A DNA stretch of 64,000 bases from assembly GCF_900105245.1 (NCBI RefSeq), contig NZ_FNSZ01000001.1:7190001-7254000 (forward strand), read 5' to 3'. The position numbers and the translations under genes are program-made. The notes under the pieces are model-generated. The model saw nothing but the letters and a program-made list of their open reading frames with translations, was not told the origin of the DNA and did no database searches. The stretch's first letter is position 1; each line of letters begins with the position of its first letter. Below, piece by piece: positions 50,321 to 59,810 of the stretch. Source of the DNA: Streptomyces sp. 1222.5. GTDB lineage: Bacteria; Actinomycetota; Actinomycetes; Streptomycetales; Streptomycetaceae.

Positions 50321-53300
50321 ATGACGCAGACCCAGACACCCGTCGCCATCGTCGGGATGGCGGTGCTGCTGCCCGGCGCGCCCGGCCTCGACGCCTACTG
50401 GCGCAACCTGCGGGACGGCGTCGACGCGATCCGGGACGTCCCCGCCGACCGCTGGGACGCCGACTACTACGATCCCGGCTCCGCCGCCGGGCCCGCCGCC
50501 CCCGACCGCGTGTACTGCCGTCGCGGGGGCTTCGTGGACGGCCTGGCCGAGGTGGAGGTGACCCGCTACGGCATCATGCCCGCCTCCGTGCACGGCACCG
50601 AGCCCGACCAGCTGATCGCCCTGGACGTGGCCGCCGCCGCGCTCGCCGACGCGGGCGGCGCGGAACGGCTGCCCGAGCGGCACCGGGTCGGAGTCACCCT
50701 GGGCCGCGGCGGCTACCTCACCCCCGGCCTGGCCCGGCTGGACCAGCGGGTACGGACGGCCGGCCAACTGGTACGCACCCTGGGCGAGTTGCTGCCCGAG
50801 CTGTCGGGCGCCCAACTGGACCGTGTGCGGTCGGCGTTCACCGAGCGGCTCGGTCCCGACAGCCCCGACTCGGCGATCGGACTCGTCCCCAACCTCGCGG
50901 CCTCCCGCATCGCCAACCGGCTCGACCTGCGCGGCCCCGCCTACACCGTGGACGCGGCCTGCGCCTCCTCACTGGTCGCCGTCGACCAGGCGGTCACCGA
51001 ACTGGCCGTCGGACGCTGTGACGTGATGCTGGCCGGGGGAGTGCACCACTGCCACGACATCACCCTCTGGAGCGTCTTCTCCCAGCTCCGCGCCCTCTCC
51101 CCGAGCCAGCGCATCCGGCCCTTCCACCGCGACGCCGACGGCATCCTGATCGGGGAGGGCACCGGCGTCGTCGTACTCAAACGGCTCGCGGACGCCGAAC
51201 GCGACGGCGACCGCGTCTACGCGGTGATCCGCGGGACGGGCGTGGCCGGCGACGGCCGTACGGCCGGCCTCGTCAGCCCCGACCCGGGCGGGCAGGCCCG
51301 GGCCGTGCGGCAGGCCTGGCGGGCCGCCGGGCTCGACCCCGCCGCCCCCGGCTCGATCGGCCTGCTGGAGGCCCACGGCACCGCCACGCCCGCCGGGGAC
51401 TCGGCCGAACTCAGCACGCTCGCCGCGGTGTTCGGTCCCCGTGAGGCCCAGGGCAGCGGTGAGCGCCCGGTCCTCGGCTCCGTGAAGTCGATGATCGGCC
51501 ACACCATGCCGGCCGCCGGGGTGGCGGGCCTGGTCAAGGCGGCCCTCGCGCTGCACCACGGCACCCTGCTGCCCACCCTGCACTGCGACGACCCCCACCC
51601 CGCGCTCGCCGCCACCCGCTTCCGCACCCTGGAGCGTGCCGCCCCCTGGGAGACCGACGCGGGCCGGCCGGTCCGCCGTGCGGCCGTGAACGCCTTCGGC
51701 TTCGGCGGGATCAACGCCCACGTGGTGCTGGAGGAACCGCCACGGGCGCGTCCAGCCCCGGCGCCCGCCGCGCAGCCGGCCCCGGCCTCCGTCAGCGTGG
51801 CCGAGCCCGAGCGCGTCCTCCTGCTCGCCGCCGGGCACCCGGACGGCCTCGCCGCCTCCCTCGCGGCCGACGACACCGCCGTCCTCGCCGCCGGACTCGA
51901 CCCCGTGCGGCCCCACCCGGACGCCGGTCCCGTCCGGCTCGGTGTAGTGGACCCGACCGCCAAGCGGCTCGCGCTGGCCCGCCGCGTGCTCGCCAAGGGC
52001 CGTGCCTGGCAGGGGCGCAACGACGTCTGGTTCCGGCCCGGCCCCCTGCTCGGCCCTGCCGGCGGGGGCAGGCTGGCCTTCGTCTTCCCTGGCCTGGAGG
52101 GCGACTTCACACCACGCACCGACGACATCGCCGCCCACTTCGGCCTGGCGCCGGTCTCCGACCCCGGCACCGGCCCGGACGTACGGGTCGACGACGTCGG
52201 ACGGCACGGCTTCGGCGTGGTGGGCGTGGGCCGGCTGCTCGACCGGGCGCTGCGCCGTATGGGCGTCGTACCGGACGCGGTCGCCGGGCACAGCGTCGGC
52301 GAGTGGACGGCGATGGTCGCCGCCGGGATGTACTCGGCCGCCGAAGTGGACGCCTTCATGGCGGACTTCGACCCGGACACGGTGACCGTGCCCGGTCTCG
52401 CCTTCGCGGCCGTCGGCGCGTCCGCCGCGCAGGTCCGCGCCGCGCTCGCCGAGTCCTGGACGGGCTCCGGGATCGTCCTCTCCCACGACAACGCACCACG
52501 CCAGTCCATGGTGTGCGGGCCGGACGCGGCGGTGGAGGACTTCGTACGGTCGTTCCGGGCGCGGGGCGTGATCTGCCAGGTGCTGCCCTTCCGCTCCGGC
52601 TTCCACACACCGATGCTCGAACCGTACCTGGCCCCCATCGAGCGGGCAGCCGAACGCTTCCGGCTCCACCCGCCGACGGTGCCGGTCTGGTCCGGGACCA
52701 CCGCGGCGCCCTTCCCCGAGGCCGAGTCGGCGGTGCGGCGGCTGTTCGTGCGGCACCTGCTGGAACCCGTCCGCTTCCGTGAACTCGTCGAGGCCCTGTA
52801 CGCCGACGGGCATCGCGTCTTCGTCCAGACCGGGCCGGGCAGGCTCACCTCCTTGATCGGCGACACCCTCGGCGACCGCGACCACCTGGCCGTCGCCGCC
52901 AACTCGGCCCACCACGGTGGGCTGGCCCAACTGAGGCGCGCGGCCACGGCGTTGTGGACGGCGGGCGAGGCAGTGGCCCCGGCCGTCCCCGCGCTCACAC
53001 CGTCGCCCCGGCCCCCCGTCGCCGTCGCACACCTGCCGTACGCGCAGCAGCCGCCGCCGGGCGAGCGGCCGATGCCCGCCGAGCACGTACCGGCCCGCCC
53101 GACGGCGTCCCGGCCTCCCGCCGGACGTCCCCCGGTGCGGCTCGACCTCGGCGGCGCCCTCGTGTCGCTGGACGGACCCGGCCTCGCCGCCCTGCGCGCG
53201 GAGCTGCGGCCCGTCGCGCACACGGCGGGCGTGCCCACCGCGCTGGACGGACTCGCCACGCGCTTCCCGGCCGCCGCGGAACTCACGGCCCTGCTCCAGG

Positions 53301-55111
53301 ACACCGCGGACACGGCGGCGTGGCTGATCGCGGCGCACCGTCGGCGCAGCACGGCGACCACCGCTCCGGCGACCACCGCTCCGGCGCCCACCGTTCCGGC
53401 GCGCCCGGAGACGGCGGCGGCCGCGAGCCGGAACCCGCCCACGGACACCAGACCGGCCACCCCGCCGGAGGCGGCGGCCGGCTCCGCCGTCACCACCCTC
53501 CGCGTCTCCCCGCAGACCATGCCCCACCTCCTCGACCACTGCTTCTTCCCGCAGCGTCCCGGCTGGCCGGAGGTGGCGGACCGCTGGCCGGTGGTGCCCG
53601 CCACCACGATCGTGCGGCACATGACGGACGCGGCGGAGCGGGCGAGACCCGGGCTGCGGGCGGTCGCCGTGCACGGGGCCCGGTTCGACCGGTGGCTCAC
53701 CGCGACACCCCCCGTCGCCGTGGCGGTCGCCGTCACCCCGGTGCCCGGGCACCCCGACCGGGTGGACGTCACGTTCGGGCCGACGGCACGCGCCGTGGTC
53801 GAACTCGCCCCGCACCACCCGGCACCGCCTCCGCCCCACCCCCTCCCGGACGCCCCCGAGCGCGTCCCGGACCACACGGCCGCCCAGCTCTACCGGGACC
53901 GCTGGATGTTCCACGGCCCGGGATTCCAGGGCCTGACGGAGCTGACCGCGATCGGCGAGCGGCATATCCGGGGCGTGATCACCGCACCCGCGGCACCGGG
54001 CGCCCTGCTGGACAACGTGGGCCAGCTCCTCGGCTACTGGATCATGGCGACCCGTACCGAGCGGACCGTCGTCTTCCCCGTCCAGATCGGGCAGTTGCGC
54101 TTCCACGGACCCCACCCCGCGCCCGGCACCAACGTCCGCTGCCTGGTGCGGATCACCTCGCTCACCGACACCCTGCTGGAGGCGGACGCCGAGCTGACCG
54201 TGGGCGGCAGGGTGTGGGCCGTGCTCGGCGGCTGGCAGGACCGCCGCTTCGACAACGACCCGACGACCAGGCCGGTCGAACGCTTCCCCGAGCGCCACAC
54301 CCTATCCGAGGCCCGGCCCGGCGGCTGGGCTCTGGTGCACGAGCGGTGGCCGGACCTCGCCTCACGCGAGCTGATCATGCGCAACTCGCTGGGCGGTGCG
54401 GAGCGGGCCGAGTACGCGGGCCGGCCGCCGCGCGGCCGCCGGCAGTGGCTGCTGGGCCGGATCGCGGTCAAGGACGCCGTACGGCAGTGGCTCTGGCAGC
54501 ACGGCGAAGGGCCCGTCTTCCCTGCCGAGATCCAGGTCCGCAACGACGAACTCGGCCGCCCGTACGTCACCGGGGTGCACGGCCGCACCCTGCCCCCGCT
54601 GGACGTGTCCCTCGCCCACCGGGCTGAGGCGGGCGTGGCGATCGTACGGCCGCACTCTCCCCGCCCCGGCCCGGGCATCGACGTCGAGGAGGTCACCGAC
54701 CGTGACCCGGCGACTCTCGGTACCGCGCTGGGCCCGGCCGAACTGCGGCTCCTGCGGGACCGGTCGGCGGACGGCCCCGGAGCCGAGGCCCTGTGGTTCA
54801 CCCGCTTCTGGGCCGCCAAGGAAGCGGTCGCGAAGGCCGAGGGCGTCGGATTCGGCGGCCGTCCCCGGGACTTCACCGTGCTGGAGGCCGCCCCGGACGG
54901 CGGCAGGCTGCTCGTGGCCGGCCGTCTGGAACGCGCCTACACCGTGCACTGCGCACCCGTGCACAACCCACCCGCCCTGCCGACGCGCGGCTACGTGGTG
55001 GCCTGGACGACCGGGCCCGCAGCCGACGACGGACGAGCCGACCCCGGTCAGGACCACGGTCCGGACCGAGGACAACCCCCCACCGCAGCAGCCGAGGAGA
55101 ACGCCCGATGA
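50321..55111 (+). CDS. PUFA-synthase-like PKS protein B: KS-AT-DH-PPTase
   Basis: A 1596-aa multienzyme. KS about 8-450 with a full triad (DAACASS C214, H352, H394), so it is not a chain-length factor. AT about 585-870 (GHSVGEW S658), shortened at its N-terminal side. Pro/Ala-rich linker about 880-1050. Hotdog dehydratase about 1060-1300 (LDHCFFPQRPGWPEV H1073; LLDNVGQLLGYW D1231). Sfp-type phosphopantetheinyl transferase about 1370-1570 (GIDVEEV D1454; WAAKEAVAK K1500). It supplies dehydration and self-activates the ACPs. DH plus C-terminal PPTase recalls enediyne synthases; the split and fused order recalls PfaB/PfaC/PfaE. ATGA overlap couples it to the ACP gene. Confidence 0.92.
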   Translation: MTQTQTPVAIVGMAVLLPGAPGLDAYWRNLRDGVDAIRDVPADRWDADYYDPGSAAGPAAPDRVYCRRGGFVDGLAEVEVTRYGIMPASVHGTEPDQLIALDVAAAALADAGGAERLPERHRVGVTLGRGGYLTPGLARLDQRVRTAGQLVRTLGELLPELSGAQLDRVRSAFTERLGPDSPDSAIGLVPNLAASRIANRLDLRGPAYTVDAACASSLVAVDQAVTELAVGRCDVMLAGGVHHCHDITLWSVFSQLRALSPSQRIRPFHRDADGILIGEGTGVVVLKRLADAERDGDRVYAVIRGTGVAGDGRTAGLVSPDPGGQARAVRQAWRAAGLDPAAPGSIGLLEAHGTATPAGDSAELSTLAAVFGPREAQGSGERPVLGSVKSMIGHTMPAAGVAGLVKAALALHHGTLLPTLHCDDPHPALAATRFRTLERAAPWETDAGRPVRRAAVNAFGFGGINAHVVLEEPPRARPAPAPAAQPAPASVSVAEPERVLLLAAGHPDGLAASLAADDTAVLAAGLDPVRPHPDAGPVRLGVVDPTAKRLALARRVLAKGRAWQGRNDVWFRPGPLLGPAGGGRLAFVFPGLEGDFTPRTDDIAAHFGLAPVSDPGTGPDVRVDDVGRHGFGVVGVGRLLDRALRRMGVVPDAVAGHSVGEWTAMVAAGMYSAAEVDAFMADFDPDTVTVPGLAFAAVGASAAQVRAALAESWTGSGIVLSHDNAPRQSMVCGPDAAVEDFVRSFRARGVICQVLPFRSGFHTPMLEPYLAPIERAAERFRLHPPTVPVWSGTTAAPFPEAESAVRRLFVRHLLEPVRFRELVEALYADGHRVFVQTGPGRLTSLIGDTLGDRDHLAVAANSAHHGGLAQLRRAATALWTAGEAVAPAVPALTPSPRPPVAVAHLPYAQQPPPGERPMPAEHVPARPTASRPPAGRPPVRLDLGGALVSLDGPGLAALRAELRPVAHTAGVPTALDGLATRFPAAAELTALLQDTADTAAWLIAAHRRRSTATTAPATTAPAPTVPARPETAAAASRNPPTDTRPATPPEAAAGSAVTTLRVSPQTMPHLLDHCFFPQRPGWPEVADRWPVVPATTIVRHMTDAAERARPGLRAVAVHGARFDRWLTATPPVAVAVAVTPVPGHPDRVDVTFGPTARAVVELAPHHPAPPPPHPLPDAPERVPDHTAAQLYRDRWMFHGPGFQGLTELTAIGERHIRGVITAPAAPGALLDNVGQLLGYWIMATRTERTVVFPVQIGQLRFHGPHPAPGTNVRCLVRITSLTDTLLEADAELTVGGRVWAVLGGWQDRRFDNDPTTRPVERFPERHTLSEARPGGWALVHERWPDLASRELIMRNSLGGAERAEYAGRPPRGRRQWLLGRIAVKDAVRQWLWQHGEGPVFPAEIQVRNDELGRPYVTGVHGRTLPPLDVSLAHRAEAGVAIVRPHSPRPGPGIDVEEVTDRDPATLGTALGPAELRLLRDRSADGPGAEALWFTRFWAAKEAVAKAEGVGFGGRPRDFTVLEAAPDGGRLLVAGRLERAYTVHCAPVHNPPALPTRGYVVAWTTGPAADDGRADPGQDHGPDRGQPPTAAAEENAR

Positions 55112-55428
55112 ACCCCATCCAGCCGGCCCCGGCGCGGCACACCACGGACACCGTGCTCGCCGACGTCACCGGCATGCTCCGCACGGTGCTGGCGGAGTAC
55201 GGCGACGACGACGTGACGATCGGCATGACCACCTCCTTCAACCGCGACCTGGAGCTGGAGAGCATCGACCTCGTCACGCTGGCGGCCCTGCTGGAGGAGC
55301 GGTACGGGCAGCGGGTCAACCTCGCCGAGTTCCTGGCCGGCATGGAGTTCGACGAGATCATCGAGCTGACCGTCGGCCGGCTCGTGGCCCACGTGGTGCG
55401 GAGCCTGACGACGGCCCAGGCGGGCTGA
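55108..55428 (+). CDS. Stand-alone acyl carrier protein
   Basis: A 106-aa carrier protein. The phosphopantetheine site is LELESIDLV (S52). The helix following the active Ser and the acidic face are as in type II ACPs. The ATG overlaps the PKS B stop (ATGA). It would be activated by the PKS B PPTase domain and may carry the starter unit, accept the finished chain or hand it to the hydrolase that follows. Confidence 0.92.
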   Translation: MNPIQPAPARHTTDTVLADVTGMLRTVLAEYGDDDVTIGMTTSFNRDLELESIDLVTLAALLEERYGQRVNLAEFLAGMEFDEIIELTVGRLVAHVVRSLTTAQAG

Positions 55429-55431
55429 GCC

Positions 55432-56232
55432 ATGGCCATGGTCGACGCGGGCGGCATCCGGCTGCACGTCCAGCGCATGGGCCCCGCCGGCGGCCGCACC
55501 CCGCACGCCACGGTCGTCCTGGTGCACGGACTGCTCACGGACAGCCTGGCCAGCCACTACTTCACCGTCGCACCCGCGCTCGCGGCGGCCGGACTCGACG
55601 TCGTCATGTACGACCTGCGCGGCCACGGCCGCAGCGACCGCCCGTCGCGGGGCTACACCCTCGACCACAACATCGACGACCTCACGTCTCTCCTGGACCG
55701 CCTGGATCTCACCGGGCCGCTGCATCTGGTCGGCAACTCCTACGGGGGCACCATCGCGTTCGGCCACACGGCCCGCCACCCCGACCGCACGGCCAGCCTC
55801 ACGCTGATCGAGTCCGAGCCCGCCACCGCCGGCTGGGCTGCCAAGATGGGCCGCATCCTGCGCCGGGTGACGACGGAACTCGCCCGCGACGAGGACGCCG
55901 CGCTCGCCTGGATCGCCGCCCACCGCGGCCGCCACACCGCCCGCCTCGCCAAGGGAGCGGCCCGGCTCGTGCGCGAGACCACCCTCGGCCGGGACATCCC
56001 CGCCAGCCGGGTGCTCACCGACGCCCAGATCAGGGCCGTACGCCGCCCGGTCCTGGGCGTGTACGGCGGCGATTCCGACCTGGTGGACCTGCTGCCCCTG
56101 AAACGCCGGCTGCTGACCGACTTCCGGGCGGTCGTGCTGCCCGGACACGAGCACTCGGTGCTGGTGGAGGCGCCCGGCACGGTCGGCGGGCACATCCTGG
56201 ACCTCATCCGGCCCGGGGCGGGCGTGCGGTGA
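55432..56232 (+). CDS. Alpha/beta hydrolase (probable chain-release enzyme)
   Basis: A 266-aa alpha/beta hydrolase. Oxyanion region VLVHGLL, nucleophile GNSYGG (S103), an acidic residue in VLGVYGGDSDLVDL, and catalytic His in GHEHSV (His239/241). Neither PKS has a thioesterase domain, so it is the best candidate for releasing or editing the chain. Two adjacent ATGs (55432, 55438). The stop overlaps the glycosyltransferase start. Confidence 0.88.
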   Translation: MAMVDAGGIRLHVQRMGPAGGRTPHATVVLVHGLLTDSLASHYFTVAPALAAAGLDVVMYDLRGHGRSDRPSRGYTLDHNIDDLTSLLDRLDLTGPLHLVGNSYGGTIAFGHTARHPDRTASLTLIESEPATAGWAAKMGRILRRVTTELARDEDAALAWIAAHRGRHTARLAKGAARLVRETTLGRDIPASRVLTDAQIRAVRRPVLGVYGGDSDLVDLLPLKRRLLTDFRAVVLPGHEHSVLVEAPGTVGGHILDLIRPGAGVR

Positions 56233-57410
56233 GCGCCTACCTCTTCGTCGTCCCGCCGCTCACCGGGCACATCAACCCCGCCGTCGGTGTCGCCGCCCGG
56301 CTCGCCGCGCACGGGAACCGGGTGGCCTGGGCGTGCTCCGATCCCGCACTCGTACGGCGGCTCGCGGGCGCGGACGCCGAGGTGTTCACGTGCGCCGGCC
56401 CGGTGCCGGGCGCCGAGGGCGCCGTACGACCGCCGGAGCTGCGCGGCGCGGAGGCGCTGAAGTTCCTCTGGGAGTGGTACCTGCTGCCGCTCGCCGACGC
56501 GATGGCGCCGGGCGTCCGGGCCGCCGTCACGGAGTTCCGGCCGGACGTCGTGATCGCCGACCAGCAGGCCTTCGCCGGCGCGCTGGTGGCCGAACGCCTC
56601 GGACTGCCGTGGGCCACCTCCGCGACCACCTCGGCGGAGTTCACGGGCGCCTACGACGGTCTGCCCAAGGTCGCCGACTGGCTGCGGCTGCGTCTGGCCG
56701 CACTGCGCGCACGCGTCGGCGACCCGTCCGGCGGCACCGACCCGCGCTTCTCGCCGCACCTCCTGCTGGTGTTCAGCACACCCGAACTCATCGGCCCGCT
56801 GGCACCGTTGGCCCCGCACATCCACTACGTCGGACCCTCCGTCGCCGGCCGTCCGGCCGCGACCGGCTTCCCGTGGGAATGGCTGGACCACGGCCGGGCC
56901 AAGGTCCTGGTGACCCTGGGCACGGCCAACACCGACACGGGGGGCCGCTTCCTCGCCGCGTGCGCCGCCGCACTGCGGGACCGCGCCGACCACGTCCAGA
57001 CGGTGATCGCCGATCCGGGCGGCGCGCTCCCCGCGACGTCCGCCGACAAGGACGTGCTGATCCTGCCGTCCGTGCCCCAACTCCCGCTCCTGGCACGGAT
57101 GGACGCCGTGGTCTGCCACGCGGGTCACAACACCGTGTGCGAGGCCCTGTGGCACGGCGTCCCGCTGGTCGTGGCGCCGATCCGCGACGACCAGCCCGTG
57201 GTGGCTGGGCAGGTCGTGGACTCGGGCGCGGGCGTCCGGGTCAGGTTCGGCCGGGTGACCGCCGACCGGCTCGGCGAGGCCGTCGACGCCGTCCTGCACG
57301 ATCCCGCCCACCGGTCAGCCGCCGCCCGGGTCCGCACCGCGTTCCGCGCGGCCGGCGGCGCCCCGGCCGCGGCGGCCCACCTCGAACGACTCGCAGCGGA
57401 GAACCGATGA
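56229..57410 (+). CDS. GT-B glycosyltransferase (macrolide/UGT-like, GT1)
   Basis: A 393-aa GT1-type glycosyltransferase: N-terminal VVPPLTGHINPAVGVAARLAAHG with the catalytic-type His, and the C-terminal nucleotide-sugar motif CHAGHNTVCEALWHGVPLVVAPIRDDQ (about residue 297 onward). Transfers a sugar from an NDP-sugar to a hydroxyl, presumably on the polyketide. The GTG at 56229 overlaps the hydrolase stop. No deoxysugar genes are nearby, so a common NDP-sugar is likely. Confidence 0.92.
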   Translation: MSAYLFVVPPLTGHINPAVGVAARLAAHGNRVAWACSDPALVRRLAGADAEVFTCAGPVPGAEGAVRPPELRGAEALKFLWEWYLLPLADAMAPGVRAAVTEFRPDVVIADQQAFAGALVAERLGLPWATSATTSAEFTGAYDGLPKVADWLRLRLAALRARVGDPSGGTDPRFSPHLLLVFSTPELIGPLAPLAPHIHYVGPSVAGRPAATGFPWEWLDHGRAKVLVTLGTANTDTGGRFLAACAAALRDRADHVQTVIADPGGALPATSADKDVLILPSVPQLPLLARMDAVVCHAGHNTVCEALWHGVPLVVAPIRDDQPVVAGQVVDSGAGVRVRFGRVTADRLGEAVDAVLHDPAHRSAAARVRTAFRAAGGAPAAAAHLERLAAENR

Positions 57411-58474
57411 GCGACCACCGAGCGAAGTCCGACCGCATCGCCGGCCTGCGTCCCCTCTACCGGAAGGACCTGGCCGGCGGCACCGACCGCTTCTTCGCCC
57501 CCCGGCGCACCACCTGCCCCTGGTGCGGGTCGGGGCGGCTCGCGGTTCGGCTGCACACCACCGACCTGCTGCAGCACAAGCCGGGCCGCTTCACCCTGGA
57601 CCGCTGCGCCGACTGCGGCCATGTCTTCCAGAACCCCCAGCTCACCGAGGAGGGACTGGAGTTCTACTACCGGGACTTCTACGACGGCCTCGGCGAACAG
57701 CGGATGAGCGGCACCTTCGGCGGCCGTACCGCGATGTACCGGAGCCGCGCCGAGGCCATGCTGCCGCACGACCCCGCACCGAAGACCTGGCTCGACGTCG
57801 GCACCGGCCACGGCCACTTCTGCGCGGCCGCCCGCACCGTCCTGCCCGCCACCTCGTTCGACGGGCTCGACTTCACCGACGGTGTCGAACTCGCCGCCCG
57901 TGAGGGCCGCGTGGACCACGCCTGGCGCGGCGCCTTCCCGGACCTCGCCCCCGAACTGGCCGCCCGCTACGACGTGGTGAGCATGTTCCACTACCTGGAG
58001 CACAGCACCGACCCCGACCGGGAACTCCGCGCCGCCCACGAGGCCGTGCGCCCGGGCGGTCACCTCGTCGTCGAGGTTCCGGATCCGCGCAGCCGGTACG
58101 CCCGCCTCCTCGGCCGCTGGTGGCTGCCCTGGCTCCAGCCCCAGCACCTGCACTTCGTGCCGGCCGCCAACCTGCGGCGCCGGCTGACCGAGCGGGGCTT
58201 CACGGTGGTCGCCGAGCAGCACGCCGAGGCGCACGACCCCGTCGACCTGCTCGCCGCCGTCTGGCTCGTCCTCGACCGCGCCGCCCCGCGCGAGGACGCC
58301 CCGTGGCTGCCCGAGCCGCCCGGTGCGCTCCGGCGCGGTCTGCGCGCCGCGCTCCTCCTCGCGGGTGTCCCGGCCCTGGCCGCGGCGACCCTGCTCGACA
58401 GGTTCGCGGTGCGTCCCCTGTCCCACCGCCTCGGCCTGTCCAACGCCTACCGCCTGGTGGCCCGTCGCGAGTAG
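57407..58474 (+). CDS. SAM-dependent methyltransferase with N-terminal zinc ribbon
   Basis: A 355-aa class I methyltransferase. An N-terminal zinc ribbon (CPWCG about 37-41, CADCG about 66-70) is followed by the SAM motif WLDVGTGHGHF (about 128-138). The catalytic domain ends near residue 280, and a hydrophobic C-terminal segment of about 60 residues may associate with membrane. This architecture is typical of methyltransferases of sugars and lipids (C-methyltransferase family). ATGA overlap with the glycosyltransferase makes it the last gene of the operon. It could methylate the sugar or the chain. Confidence 0.88.
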   Translation: MSDHRAKSDRIAGLRPLYRKDLAGGTDRFFAPRRTTCPWCGSGRLAVRLHTTDLLQHKPGRFTLDRCADCGHVFQNPQLTEEGLEFYYRDFYDGLGEQRMSGTFGGRTAMYRSRAEAMLPHDPAPKTWLDVGTGHGHFCAAARTVLPATSFDGLDFTDGVELAAREGRVDHAWRGAFPDLAPELAARYDVVSMFHYLEHSTDPDRELRAAHEAVRPGGHLVVEVPDPRSRYARLLGRWWLPWLQPQHLHFVPAANLRRRLTERGFTVVAEQHAEAHDPVDLLAAVWLVLDRAAPREDAPWLPEPPGALRRGLRAALLLAGVPALAAATLLDRFAVRPLSHRLGLSNAYRLVARRE

Positions 58475-58501
58475 CGGGGGCCGGCCGGGAGCGCCCGGTG
58501 T

Positions 58502-59563
58502 TCACAGGGTCCTGCTGCGGATCAGTGCGGAGAGCGTCAGGGCGCCGGGCAGGAGCGGGAGCCAGTCGGTCAGGACGCGGAAGCCGATCACCGTCGCGGT
58601 GGCCATCGGCGGTGCGGCGCCGAACACGATCAGCGTCCACACGAGCGCCGCGTCCACGGCCAGCCCGCCCGGCGCCGGCACCGCCCCGCCCGCCGTACCC
58701 GCCGCGAGGTGGGCGAGCGCCACCTGCTCCCACGGCAGCCCCAGCTCCAACGAGGCCCCGACGCAGGCCAGGGTGCTCGCCTGCACCAGCGGCATCGCGA
58801 CCGCCCCGCCCCACAGGGCGGCCACCCGGCAGGGCCGCGAGTGCACCGCCCGTGCGTCGGCGAGCGCGGACCGCAGCAGTCCCGTCACCGGGCGCCGCAG
58901 CGGCCGTACGACCGTCAGCAGCACCCCCGCGATCGTGAGGACCCCGCCCGTCACGGCGGCTGCCGGAACCAGCAGCCGGCCGTCCGGGACCAGGTCGCCG
59001 AGGCGCCGCCAGGCCGGCGACACCGCCAGGAACACCAGCAGCACCAGCGTCTTCGCGGACGACTTCGCCAGGCAGTACAGCCCGATCGACGCGGTGGCCC
59101 GGTCCAGCGGCACCCCTCGCGCACGCAGGAAACGCAGGGTGACGGCATGGGCGCCCAACCCGCCGGGCAGCACGTGGTTCGCGGCACCGGCGGCGAACTG
59201 CGAGGCGAGCAGCCGGCCCGGAGGCAGCCGGTCCGGCAGCGCCCCCTGCCGCACGCACGCGGCCGCCACCCAGTTCAGGCAGGTGAGGCCGGCACCGGCC
59301 AGCAGCCACCACGGATCGGCGGTGAGCAGCCGCCGGACGCCCTCGTACAGGACGGGCCGGTGGGTCACGGCCCAGCCCCCGGCGAGCAGCACGGGAGACA
59401 GGCACAGGGCCAGCCGCGCGGGCCGGCCGGACAGCGGCGAGGCGGGCCGGGCGGGGGCGCCGGTGCCGGAACCGGGCGCCCGGGGCCCGGCGGCGGTCTC
59501 CGGCCCGGGGCACGGGGGAGCGGCGGCCGGGCCGAGCGGGGGGAGCGGGGACACTGAGGACAC
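58502..59563 (-). CDS. Lysylphosphatidylglycerol-synthase-TM/UPF0104 membrane protein
   Basis: A membrane protein of about 353 aa with seven or eight hydrophobic segments and the conserved LPGGLGAHAVTLRFLRARGVPLDRA and PAPGGLAVDAALVWTLI regions of the LPG_synthase_TM (YbhN/AglD-like) family. These are putative lipid flippases or glycolipid-related proteins. Convergent with the PKS operon, 27 bp from its end, so a functional link (e.g. glycolipid export) is possible but unproven. The start is unclear: GTG 59563 with GGAAGG 11 nt upstream, or ATG 59677, adding 38 Arg/Pro-rich residues. Confidence 0.8.
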   Translation of the reverse strand: MSSVSPLPPLGPAAAPPCPGPETAAGPRAPGSGTGAPARPASPLSGRPARLALCLSPVLLAGGWAVTHRPVLYEGVRRLLTADPWWLLAGAGLTCLNWVAAACVRQGALPDRLPPGRLLASQFAAGAANHVLPGGLGAHAVTLRFLRARGVPLDRATASIGLYCLAKSSAKTLVLLVFLAVSPAWRRLGDLVPDGRLLVPAAAVTGGVLTIAGVLLTVVRPLRRPVTGLLRSALADARAVHSRPCRVAALWGGAVAMPLVQASTLACVGASLELGLPWEQVALAHLAAGTAGGAVPAPGGLAVDAALVWTLIVFGAAPPMATATVIGFRVLTDWLPLLPGALTLSALIRSRTL

Positions 59564-59810
59564 GGGGACGTCGTCCTTCCGCAGCGGGCCCCGCGACGGG
59601 GCCTGGGGGAGGCGGGCCGGGCGAACCGCGAGGAGCCTTCCCCTCCCGCGTGACACGCGGATGTCCGCAATCCCCATGCGCGAGGGCGGTCCGGTGCCGC
59701 CGGGCAGGTGCGCGCGAACCGCCGTTCACCGCCGACCAGGTAGCCTTCCCATGGGGTGCGCTTTACATGCGGGACCCCGGCCCGTACAGCGAACAGGGGA
59801 GGAACCGGCG

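Noticed and set aside
50321..51700. KS domain of PKS B as a chain-length factor
   Set aside because: The active-site Cys and both His are present (C214, H352, H394).
43078..55111. Enediyne polyketide synthase
   Set aside because: Although DH and a C-terminal PPTase are present, there are two KS and two AT domains in two proteins, an NPD reductase is fused at the front, and the conserved enediyne cassette genes (E3-E5, E10 thioesterase) are absent.
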